A program made the translations under genes and the position numbers. This document shows, in pieces, positions 1 through 11,800 of a DNA stretch of 64,000 nt (the stretch's first letter is position 1; every line of letters begins with the position of its first letter). The stretch lies in contig NC_134511.1 of assembly GCF_027942865.1 (NCBI RefSeq), positions 27,575,390-27,639,389 of the forward strand. The letters are read 5' to 3'. The notes beneath the pieces are model-generated. The model was not told the origin of the DNA, made no database searches, and was given only the letters and a program-made list of their open reading frames with translations. The DNA comes from Odontesthes bonariensis (Eukaryota > Chordata > Actinopteri > Atheriniformes > Atherinopsidae).

Positions 1-1710
1 ATGTGCACATTCTCACCACACATTTTATCCTTTAGAGATACCAGTTTGTGTGCAGGAAAAGGCGTACACATAAAACCATGCATATATCAGTAGCCGTGGA
101 TCAGAATGGCTTTTCTGATAATTTTTCTGATGAAATATGACAGTTGGTTCATGCACTTCTTCAGGTTTCATAGGGCTGTTCTCAATGAGCTGTATGAAGA
201 GTTGGCTCTGCCACAAACCCTGATGGCATTGTTGTGTGAGGCAATGTGCGTCTTTACAGCTTCTGCATCTCTTTTCTTTCTTTTTTACCTCTGCAGGGTC
301 CTTGGCTCTGACATTACAGAGTTGATCAATTCTATTGTTTTTTTTCTTTCCAGTAGTTATTGTTGTTTCTTATTTGACCACCAAATAAAAGAGATTTCCT
401 TTTCTCTGCTTCAACGATGACTGTCTCGGGTTCGCATTGCACTTATTCTTTGTTGCTCTTATTTTCATACCTGTTTAGTTGTAGTATAAACTATGTTTTT
501 GTACTCAAATTATTAATTTGGGGAGTATTGTAATCAAAATTAAATCAGACTTGTGCATGAAGGTGAAATTCCAGGATGATTGAGATTTACAAAAAAAGAA
601 CAAGCCTTGCAAATTGGGTGAAAAGATTGTGTATGGATAGTTCTGCCCCTCTGTGTACACACAACGTTATGCATCTAGTTCCTAAATATAACCTTCAAGC
701 TGGCAAAGACACAAAATTACACATTTAATTTTGTTGATTACACATAAAACTAAAAGTCTGATGTTACAGATGTGACTATATTGCTATTCTTTTTCAATTT
801 GCAATTTGCCTTCATTTTAATTTCAAACTTTTACTTGCAAGACATTAATACTCATAGGCTCAGCCCCCACCCCTGCAACCCTGAATAAGATGAAGTGGGT
901 TTAGAAAATGGTTAATGTTAGTACTCAAAACTCTTTCTAGATGTAGATGTATGTCTGCTGTATGTATCTCCCCATGAGTCCTTTCAGATATACTTTCTGT
1001 TAATCTGACGACAACTGAACATGCTGCGGTCAGATGAAGCAGAGTTATTATTTAGTGCTGCGCAAAGTTTGATATCAGGGTTGGTAAAGAACAACACATA
1101 TATATAAAGAGAAAATGGAGACACAATTCTCTAGTCAGAATTATTAGGGAAGAAGTCTTTTTTTCTTTATTTGCTTTTTGCCTTTTTTATTTCCATATAT
1201 CTTAATCTATACTTGTTTATTTCTATAGTTCTAAATCTCTTCCTGCATTCCTGTGATTGTGGTAGATACATGACAGCAGAAGTAGAAATATAGGAACAAA
1301 TGAAAATATAAATGGTCACATTTTGTGCTCAGAAATAACTACAAATGTAAACACAAATAAATGAAAGAATAAAAGAATTTTATCAAATTCAAATGTTATT
1401 ATATTTCAATTTATTAACTAATACTTTGTTCCGTGACTTTTCAAATTGCTCCAGTTTCTGTTGGCTGCCAACAGAGGTCACTAAAACCCACTTACATCTC
1501 CATACTTCTTTAGTAAACACTTAGAAGAAGAAGAGCTAGGCTCCTGTTGTCTCTTTTAGGAGCTTTGGAGCCAGAGAGAACATTGAGTGATATGAGTTTA
1601 ATCTCTCAGTCAAGGACAGAAACATGGTGAAGCATTCCTGTAGAGGCTTCTTTATTGTTATTGTTATAAATCTCAGTTTAAAAGAATCCAAGTTTTTTGC
1701 TGGATAGATC

Positions 1711-1772
<62 letters not shown>

Positions 1773-2268
1773 CGGCTCTCCTGCCAAGGCATGAAAGGCC
1801 TCACCATGACCTGTGATTACCTCAAATAAAAACTCCCACTGTGAGAAGGGACTTTAGTTACCATAGTGAGATTGCTTATGTGTCCAATAAAGTAAATGTG
1901 CTGAAACCGGGGTGTAAAATACTCCATTACAGATAAGAGCCCAACATGCAGAAAAACTCAAACAGTTAGATATGAGACAAAAGTTGCCATCATCTCATTG
2001 TTGCAAAGTTCATTTTCAGGAGCCTGAATTCACCAAAGTTAAAAGTTCCTTTATAGACCATGTTTTTCATCATCATTGCTCTTAAGATATTCAATCAATT
2101 TAAGAATTGCTACTAAACCATATTCATAGCAATGGTGATGAAAAACATAATCAACTTGACAGAACTTCTAACTTTGATCAAGTCAGGCACATCAAAATAA
2201 TTTAGAGCAATTTATAAGTTATGCATAAAACACATTTTGGAGTCTTTACAGTTTAACTGGCTGTACCA
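1..2268. other. Intergenic DNA without recognised gene
   Basis: AT-rich sequence with short open frames only. None resembles a known protein and none shows a splice-bounded conserved exon on either strand. The only structured feature is the TG microsatellite near 1.7 kb, listed separately. Confidence 0.6.
1715..1768. repeat. (TG)n microsatellite
   Basis: An essentially uninterrupted TG dinucleotide run of about 27 units. On the minus strand it produces an artefactual His-Thr repeat frame, which should not be read as a protein. Confidence 0.95.
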
Positions 2269-2700
2269 GTTCAATTCAATTCAATTCAATTCATTTTTAT
2301 TTATATAGCGCCAAATACAACAAATGTCATCTCAAGGCACTTAGATAGTAAGTCCAATTCAAGCCAATTGGAATTCAATTAATTAATAATAATCATAATT
2401 CATAAAATAATCCAATTCGTTCATATAGAGCCAATTCAAAAACAATTTCCTAGCTAAGAAAACCAACAGATTGCACTGAAAACTTTTTGTTTTTCGGTCC
2501 AATCTCCCGGCCTGAGCGTGCCTGAGGCGACTGTGGAGAGAAACGACTCCCTTTTAACAGGAAGAAACCTCTGGCAGAACCAGACTCAGGAAGGGTGGCC
2601 ATCCGCCTCGACCAGCTGGGGTTTGAGAAGACAGAAAGGGGGGGGGGGAGGGGGAGGGGAAACAGATTGTGGCAAGAACCTCCTTATTTCTGTACAGTTT
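2269..2700 (-). repeat. LINE-derived fish repeat, tail and 3' region
   Basis: Read on the minus strand, the segment ends in tandem TTGAA units preceded by the phrase 'gcgctatataaata' and 'ccttgagatgac', a 3' tail very common in teleost LINE-derived repeats. The same tail occurs on the plus strand at 25091-25165. The interior, around 2500-2640, has the conserved 'cttttaacaggaagaaacct' block that often accompanies this repeat in fish genomes, followed by a G-rich run. The family name is inferred from memory, so I call it only L2-like. Confidence 0.65.
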
Positions 2701-5625
2701 GGTTTTAAATCACCATAATATAAAGCCCTTTCATTTTACTACTTTCCCATTACCAATAGTTCACTTGTCTGATATACAAAAAAAACATATCAGTAGGAGT
2801 GGCTTTGTGTGATTACTTAAGGTTGCCCTCAGTGATGACATGATGGACTTCCAGCGGTTCTCTCACAATGCTTAATTGTGCTTTTGGTCTTAATTTTAAA
2901 GTACATTTCTGTTGTAATTTATAAATGAACAAGTGCCATACACTGGCTTGTCAATGGGTCAGTTTTGATTCCTTTTACATTTAGAAGATGTAAATCAGAA
3001 AGGGGTGAATGGAAATATTAGAAATACAAATAACCTTTATATTGACCTTCATATTTTTGCCTGTTTCGAAGAAGAGTTGATGCACTTTCGGGGAGAATGG
3101 AAACACTTTTTCTGGCATGACAAAGATTAAAATGATGTGACTAACCAGTTGTTTCTGCCCTGAGTCCCAGAAATTCTGGGAAGAGGCCCCTTCCTTTTTA
3201 TTCTTGTGGCTGTCCTCCACAGTTGTTGTTTTCTTCCATCCCCCGAGGTCTGATTCAAGTTGGCACAACTACTCTGAATTCCAACCACAAGCAACATAGC
3301 GTATACCGCCACCCTCTGGTGAAACAATGCAGCCAATGTTATTCATTTCTCACCTGTCAGTGAAAATGGTCTTCAATCCAGGCTTTTCAAAATATTGCTT
3401 CAGGTTTTCTTTGCATGTGGACCGCAGCTCAACTAGTGACACTTGGAATTGTTTTTATAAATAACACTTTGAGATGGATAATTCATTGCTGATTAAATTG
3501 TAATGAAAAACGAATTGGCTTCTCTCATCTTTCTCTATCCTGCTACTACACTTATTGGCATAAACTGTCACTGATTTTGATCTCTTAGCTCGAAAGCTTC
3601 TTTGTTCAACACTATTATGAAAACCACAGCATCACATGATGAAAACATGTATTTGCTATTAAATGCATGGGTTTCATTTGACAGAGTTAATGGAATCTAA
3701 GGTAGATGTAGGATGAAGTTATTTTCTACCATCACAGCTGATCAACAGGATATCTGGTGTGCTGGATGGAGAAATGGCAACAGGTTTCTCCAAACCACTG
3801 GATCCAAACATCTGTCTTGACAGCCTGTGTTGCTCATTTTGCACCAAGGTGGATGTAGTTGTTCCCTTAGTTGTTGTAGATTTTCTTGAATGAGTCAAAG
3901 AATCAAGATGCTGAAGACCAAAACCATTCATTTCAAATGGGAGTCTAACAGTCTCTGGGTGTCATTACAGTCGCAGTGTCCATCTCTTTTTATTAAGTCT
4001 TTGTACATAACAAACTAAATGAACTAGTCCTGATCACCTGGGCTTGTCAGAGCTGGAGATTGGGAGCCTAGTCTATGAAACATTAGCATTTAGTAAATAA
4101 TTATTTGCTATAAGTTTCATGTTATGTATTGCCATTAAATGTCCAACATGTTAGAGACTAATCCTTAAAGTGTCATTTGGATACATACAGTAAGCTCACC
4201 ATTGCAATTCATGATGCACCAGTGTTAACACTGCCGATTGAATGTCTGAGTTTCAATTTTGTCTTTACAAACATTAAAGGCTGTTCCTGTAATTCAACCT
4301 AAAGTTAAAAGGTTTCACCAGCTATTGTAGAGCTTAAACCTGAGATGACTGAGGCAATAATAATAAATATATACTAGGAACACTTGACCTATCAGAAATG
4401 TTCAGCACTGCAAGCTCCACCCTGGGGGTATCAGGTTATATCAACAGTACTACCTCCTTACAAGGGCTGTTTTGTGGGAAAAGTTTCTCCTCCAGAACTC
4501 TGAGCTTCCTGCGATGGAAAAGGAAGGGGCCACACAAAGAACTTTTTGCTCTTGAAAACGTTCCTGCTGTCCTAAATTAGGATCTTTATTGAGAAAAAAC
4601 AAGACTATTCAAAAGCACTCTGATTTTGAGGCTGCCGTTTCTGATCAATTATTAGTTCAACTGGGCGTTTCACGCAGAATTAAGAAAATTAGAAATAGTC
4701 AGAGGACTATAAGAGCAATCATATGCCAACATTTACCTCAGTCCTTTATATCCATATTCCCAAAGTCATTCTTAAAAAAAGAAGCATCCACTTTTATTGC
4801 CTAATCCTGTTCTCATTTAGTGGCATGATTTGTCATAATATGGTATATAGCCCCTATAGAGTCATTTCCCTGGCTGAATGAGCCAGCTGCAGTTTCTACG
4901 TCTGTAAATAGCAGAGTGGGACAGAGCTGGTCATATACAGAGGTTGCATAGAGGTTCCATAAGGGAGCCACTACTAAAGAGCAGCTCGAGCAGCAATAAA
5001 GACATTGTCATGGGCTGTTAACCAGTATGTGTTGTATATGATGGGCCCAAATGGTGCTCATTATTGATCCCTCCCTGCACTGACGAACACTGGCAAGGGT
5101 GGAATTAAAGACCCACCCACCTTTGTTGGGAGACTCATAAGCCCCTTTTTAGAGATGAACCCCTCCCCCTTAATGTAATAGCAGCTGAAGATGCTTGTCT
5201 TGCGTTGCCAGGACTTGTTTTAACGAGCACTATGGACATTTCTACAGAAATGCATTCTCATTAGGTCAAACCTATGACTCACTCAGCTCTGGTGTCTCAT
5301 CAAACTCTTGCTTGTTTGTTATTGACTTATTATAGGTTCAGTCCCAGTTTCCAGTCATTCATATCAATAGGGCCACAGTCAAGCCCTGCAGCGGCAAGCA
5401 CTGCCGGCAGGTCCAAACTGCATGCAGTCACATTAAGTGATATGGACGTACGAGTGTTTTAATTTAGCATTTGATCTGCTTTCTATTTTGCAAGCGCATA
5501 TATTTTAATACTTCAACATGCATTGATACTCAACAGTTAATATGTTCACAATTGTACCTTTTGTACAAGGTACAAAAATAAATCTTCTAAGTTAAATTAA
5601 CAGGTAGAAAAAATAAGAAAGAAGT
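2701..5625. other. Intergenic DNA upstream of golga7
   Basis: No coding exon, RNA gene or clear mobile element was recognised here. Open frames are short and unconserved. Confidence 0.55.
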
Positions 5626-5661
5626 TTTATTCATTCATGAAATTTTTCATGAATGAATAAA
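5626..5661. repeat. Perfect 16-bp inverted repeat, 4-nt loop
   Basis: The arms at 5626-5641 and 5646-5661 are exact reverse complements around the core 'catgaa'. They could form a short cruciform or hairpin about 230 bp upstream of the golga7 start codon. No function is known. Confidence 0.85.
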
Positions 5662-5680
5662 GTCATTTACTTTTAAGTGA

Positions 5681-5728
5681 ATACTGGATTACTGGACACT
5701 GGAATACTGGATTACTGGAATACTGGAC
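5681..5728 (+). repeat. Imperfect short tandem repeat (ATACTGGATT-like)
   Basis: About five degenerate copies of a 9-10 bp unit built on 'tactgga' lie in tandem, immediately upstream of the putative golga7 promoter. Confidence 0.85.
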
Positions 5729-5786
5729 AATAAAGCATTTCACTGTAATTTTCACATTGTGAATTTAAAAAAATAATAATAAATAT

Positions 5787-5867
5787 CCGGAACCTTTCCT
5801 GGACAAATATTTCCCTCCGGAAACATTATTTCGTTGTACGAAGTGGAAAAAACTGGTAGCGGAAGAT
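5787..5867 (+). promoter_or_regulatory. golga7: Putative golga7 core promoter with ETS-like motifs
   Basis: Three GGAA-core elements (CCGGAA at 5787-5792 and 5817-5822, GCGGAAG at 5859) lie within 100 bp of the golga7 start codon. No TATA box is placed near them. Clustered ETS sites next to the 5' end are typical of broadly expressed TATA-less promoters. That this is the promoter is inferred from position and motifs. The transcription start site cannot be seen. Confidence 0.45.
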
Positions 5868-5887
5868 AAACAGAAAGATTGTTCAAC

Positions 5888-5896
5888 ATGGCAGAG
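5888..5896 (+). CDS. golga7: golga7 coding exon 1 (Met-Ala-Glu)
   Basis: Only three codons, followed directly by a strong donor (gtaagc). The next exon begins in phase 0 with Thr-His-Ser-Leu-Gln, so the N-terminus reads MAETHSLQ, as expected for fish orthologues. Confidence 0.8.
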
Positions 5897-8800
5897 GTAA
5901 GCTTTAGTTTGTGTTGATTCGTTTTCAAAACGTCAGCGGTGTGTTAACGTGATAATCTGTATCTAATGAGTTGTGGTACCTTTATGGGAGTGTGTTCGAT
6001 AGAGAAATTGAAGGGACGCTGGCTAGCGTTAGCCGTGTAGCTCGCGGGTTGGTTGCTAGGTTGTGTAAGATAACTGCTCTTTGCCATTAAGCCACAACCT
6101 TTAAAGTGATCTATGGTTATGATAATGGTAGCCAGGTGTTTTGGTATAGTCAACGACGAGCCAAGCTGCGTATGTAAGCTAGCGTTAGCAGGGTTTCTTG
6201 AGTGACTGGCTGCTGTGCTAAAGGCTATCCGGCTGAACCTTTGATCGTAAATAGTGAACTGTCAGCAGCATACTGAGAAAGAGAAGCATACGTCGATTTC
6301 TTAAGATAAGAACATAATGGGAAGTTGGCTGTGAAACTGCTTCCTCATGTACATTGTTGCATTTGACCTATTTTGACCAAAGGACCAAAAGAAAAATGAA
6401 AGCTGTCAGGATTAGGATGTGTGAGCCAAAAGCCAACAAAGTGCACCTCACTTGTCAATTTTGTCAATTTTCCTTTTAAAATGTGTCAGAAAAGCTATCG
6501 GTATGTGTGGGATGTAGCCTACTTGTGTTTTATCATGGTTGCACAGCTAAAGACGACCCTTCTCTGGCCGAGTCAGTGAACTGATCTAAGTGATACCGTG
6601 CTGCAGTCGACCTGCTGAGTACCATTTTAAAAACAGACAAATCACACTACAAAAAGGCTGAAGATGGCTACAGTGGGCAGCATGGAGAGCATCACCTTGG
6701 AAAATACCAGAAATCTGTTGTCTGCAGGTCCAAGGCTGTTTCTACATCTGTACAATTATTGTTAAACATCTCAGCTTTACTTTACTTTTTATGTAAGTTG
6801 GGACAATTATGACAAAAACATCACACAGAAAGTGATTATTCCCAATATTGCAACTAATAAATGTATTCTGATGTCAAGGTTTATTTTCATTATAGAATTT
6901 GTGCAAGAGTTCGAAAAATGGTGAAAACAACCTGCGACCATCCTCTGTCTTTTAGGTGAAATTAGACCGTGTCAAATCAGCATTTTTAAAAAGCAAACAC
7001 AGCTTATTTTATTACACAGAAACTCAAAAAAAGAAACTAATCATTAGCAAAAAAAATAAATAAAATAAAGCTCTTAAAGTTAGTCTCTGTTTATGTGAAA
7101 CAAGCTCATTGTGTTTTTACCAGGACTGTTACATATTCTAGATTTCATTATATAATTGGATTGGAGAAAGAAGAGGAAAAAAAACACATTTAATTTTAAA
7201 TATTAACAGCGCCTCCCTGGCTGTCTGCCTCATCATTTTGTGTCGGACACAGTGGCCGAACTCAGTGCACTTCATGACTGACAGGTGTCTTCCACAGTCG
7301 GGTTTAATGATTGGAGAAAAAAATATAATTTTTTTTTTTAAAAAGGAGGTCAAGCCGAAACAGCTGAAGAAAAGGGAGAGCAGGGTGACCGCTGTAGACT
7401 CCAGAGATGAACCATGTTTTCATTGCTAAACTCTGTTTCAACAGACTCACAGCTTGCAGGATATGCGGCAGCAGGCAGCCATCGCAGCCAAAGTCTTCAT
7501 TCAGAGAGATTACACCAACGGCACCATGTGCCAGTTCCAAACCAAGTTCCCCTCGGAGCTGGAGACCAGGGTAGGACACGCCTCAGAGCTGTGAAGCACC
7601 ACTGCTGGTCACACTGTGTGTTCAGGACTTCTGACACATGAAACGAGAGACACCCATACGGAGAAGAAAGGAAATCTCAATCTCAATTTCAGTTTCAGTT
7701 TAGATAAATGATTTTCATACTTGTCTTTTTTGTCATAATGAATTCTGTTCTATTTTTCTGATAGTTTGGTAGGGACAGAAGAATACAACTGTACTCTCTT
7801 TACTCTCTCAGAAATAGTTCAGAGTAAAATCTTCTCTTTGTTTCATCAACATCCTCAGCTACTCCACGACTCTCTGCAGCTCTCGAGCAAAAATGCTAAT
7901 ATGCTGCTCAGGCATTAAAAGATAAAAAATCATCTAATTTAATTTGAGGTTTTGCAATCGCTCCAAGTGAATTTATAATGCAAATTTTCCATAGTTAGAC
8001 TATTTTGGCCAAAACAAAACATCAGCACTCCAAGAAAGCTCTTCAGACCTGTGGATACCCAAACTGGGCCATTGTAAAATCAGCAAAGACAACTGGACCA
8101 AACCACACTGTTAGAGAAGCTAAGGAGAACAGACGTAAAGATACTGTAATTCCATATGTGGCAGGAGTCTCAGAGAAACTTAGAAGGATCTTCTCTAAAC
8201 ATGATATTCCAGTGCACTTCACTCCCAAGAACACCCTCAGACAGAGACGGGTTCACCCAAAGGACAAAACACCCAAACACAAACTGAATGGTGTCATGTA
8301 TGCAGTGCAGTGCAGTGCGGTGCGACAGGGAGTGGGCGGATCTCTATGGAGGAGAGACCAAACAACAGCTCCACAAGCGCATACCCCAACATAGCGGAAA
8401 CACCTCCTCAGGTCAAGACTCAGCAGTGCACCTACATCTGAAGGAAAACGGACACTCTAATGAGGACAGGAACACATTCCAGACAGAGAAGACAGATAGT
8501 TTGAGAGAGGAGTCAAGGAAGCCATCTTCGTTAAACTGGAAAAACCATCGCTGAGCAGAGGAGGTGGTCTCAGGTATCACCTTCCCAGCACCTACAATGC
8601 AGCATAGTCTCTTCTCCCAGGCAGTTTTACTATATTTTAAACACTTTCAATCCTGTGACCAAAACTGGCCCTGTCAGGCAGGTAGACAATTCAGCGGTAA
8701 TAATGACTCTAACCACATGCACATCGGTCAGGGGCCCTTACCATCTAGCATTTCGGATGAGAGGTGAAACGTATTCAAGATCCAAGAAGTCCTGTTGCCC

Positions 8801-11800
8801 TTATTCAGGTTCTTATTATTACCCTGACCCGGGTGACTGAGAATCTTCATCTACATGCTGAGGAATGGATTAAAGGCTGGCATTGGTTTTGTTGTGGAGG
8901 AGGAAAAGCAGGTTACTGAGACATGCCACATAAGCCAGTGCCAGCCAAACCGCTCAGTCTGCAGGACACCGAGCTGCAGTTTTGAAATGCTCACGCCACA
9001 TGAAAAGAGCTGCTTCACAACACTTTTAAGTACTCTGTGGTGGCTTATTGGTAATTCCCTGTGGATTGGGTGGTCTCCCATGTTTTTCCAGCCAGATTCA
9101 GTTCATACACTCACGAAGACACGAGCAGCCGGACAAATGGAGAATGGTAGAAGCTTAAAATGTTGTTCTAAAAAAATCATTTTTAAAATATTATCTGTAT
9201 CCCTGTTTTTATGAAATATGCAGTATAATACCAAACATTTGAATGACTCACATTTGTGTGTGTGTATATATGTAAGCGCTTATTTATATAACTTTTTTTT
9301 TGAGCCAGTGAATTTATTCTCCCACAGCTTCAGTTTTGCTGTGCAGCTGGGCTGTTCTGCAGCTTTGCACGCCGGACTGTCACATTCTTGCAGCTAACTT
9401 ATCTTCGGCTGTGGGATTGCTTGCTTTTAGTCACTTCTTCCTGTGTAAATGCTGAAGGATGTTGGCAAAGAACTAGATGAGCACTTTGAGTTTTAAATGT
9501 TTTTGGCCGCTCACTCGCCAAAACTTTGAGCAAGATTTCATTAATTGACAACTTTCTTTCATCTGTGTCAGATGTTTGTTTCCTAAGTTCACATTGAATC
9601 GACCGTTTGTAAATCCTGTTCAACCTTGCTCTCTTTTCTAATGTTTTAGAAATGGTAATGTGCCTGTGTCAGATGCAATAGAAAGATGCTCAGGTGATGT
9701 GGTTTGAATAATAGTCTCTGAATTTGAAAATTAGAGGGAGAACAAAGGCTTTTGATAGTGAGTGCCAAATATGCCTGAGACCACTGATGTGTTGGATCTT
9801 TTGTTGCATTCCTCGGGCACAAGGAAGCAGAACATTGGAGGGTTTTCAGTTGCTCATAAAGCCCCTGGCTGGCTCCACATAGGCTCTGCTTGGAGGTTCC
9901 TTCTTTTCTCATCCATGCCATACGAAGATTGTTTGAACTGTTCTGGTCCAACATTGGACTACTGTCGACACCCCAATCCTAAAAGCTCCAAATCCCTCCA
10001 TCAGTATCCCAAAGGCCGTCTGCAAACAACTGATATATGTCTCTCAACTAAGTCAAAGTGCATCTGTGCCATTGGAGAAGGAGAAACTATCAACATTCCT
10101 TCCTGGATTGTCAATGTGTGTGTCCAGCTTTCACTGTGTCCTGGCAATTATTTCGTGGAAACATTCACAGAGCACATAGCTGAGGCATCCTAATCATTTC
10201 AGTAGGTGTTTCCAAATGTGGGAAGGAGGCCCAGCACGCCCCTGATGTATGACCAGTTCAAAAAACTTCAGCCCCTCATTTATCTAGAGAGGGAAAGAAC
10301 CGCTAAGAAGACAAGGTTTCTACTCAGACATCCTGTACACACACTACTGTTCAGGTGTGCACGTAGCTCTATGCCCTTATTTAATCTTACCCTGTATGTT
10401 TCCATATATATGTATATTTCAGATCGACAAACAGCACTTTGAGGAAACGGTTCGGGCACTGAACAATCTTTACGCTGAAGCGGAGAAACTTGGAAGCCAG
10501 TCGTATATAGAAGGCTGTCTGGCGTGCCTCACTGCCTACACCGTTTTCCTGTGTATGGAGACTCACTATGAAAAGGTGGGATATGTTCTACCTGTTCATC
10601 AATAATAAACAGAGCTGTTAAAGGAGACATATTCTGCCTTTTCTTTCCACAAGGTGACACAATATCTTGAAGACTTAATGAAATGTTTATGACATGTTTG
10701 ATCAAAATATGCGCTGTGCGGTGGTGTCGTGAGCACTGTTGCATGTTCTCCCCGTGTATGCGTCGGCTTCCTCCCACCGCCTAAAAACATGCATGTCAGT
10801 TTATTTAGTGACTCTAAATTGACGCTAGGAGTGTAAAAGTGTGGGCTTTATTTAACTGTTGCTTATATGGGCAACATTTTACAGATTTTAATAAGTTTGT
10901 TTTTTAGTAATCAGGTCCTGCAGTGGCGCTATTGATGCTGCATTCAGCAACTAATGGGAACTTTGAATATCCAACTTCTAGCAGGGGAAAGAAAAATCAA
11001 AGAAAACGGGGAAAAGGAGTCTGATTTCTTTGTCAGTATAGAAAACTTTAAACAAAAAACTGGTTAAGCATCATTATCACATTTCTTTCTTAACTTCTAA
11101 TGAGAACTTTTTGTTAATGGCAAAAAAAAAAAGGAGAGTTTTGCCATCCTACTTCTGAGGTACAGTGAATGTAACATGATCAGAAGTTGTTAGTCGAGAT
11201 CAACATGATGGTTCTATTGTACCGGGATGTAAAAGAACCCTGCAACTCGAAGCTGCTCATTGAGTACTAAGTTTACAGACACACTTTCCATCATACAGAG
11301 TAACAGGGTTGTGTCACATTGAAGTGTCTGAGTTAGTGGTCACTTCAGACTCCCAAAAATTTGTTCTCCACACTTTTTTTTTCTTTCCCTAATTTGTCCC
11401 CATTAATGCTGTTTTGATGACATACAGAAACATCAAAGATCTGTGTGTGTTTTAACCGTATGTAGTCAATTTTTATCCCTCACACTTCGTGGTTTCTTTT
11501 TGAGTTGCAGAGAACTTCATTGTCATTGAAGATGTTACATATCAGTCATGGCAGTTTTGTATTTGGCTGAAATGTTGGAATTCTTGTCAAAACGTTGCTC
11601 AACCTAAAGATAAATAAATCAGGGTGCGGACCATGAATGCATTGGTCCATAACACAGTAGCGGGGTTTAATTTTAAAAAGCTGTTTGTATTGTAAAACAA
11701 AGCAGCCACTGTAGCTCGTTTTTGGAAACGTCGTCGTTCAAAGTAAAACGGCATCTCAGTGACCTCTCCTGTTATTGTCCACATGTAGAGGAAACAGTTC

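Noticed and set aside
1536..1787. Minus-strand frame with a His-Thr repeat
   Set aside because: Translation of a TG microsatellite, with no conserved flanks.
9762..10193. 143-codon open frame in golga7 intron 3
   Set aside because: No recognisable domain and it lies within an intron; likely chance.
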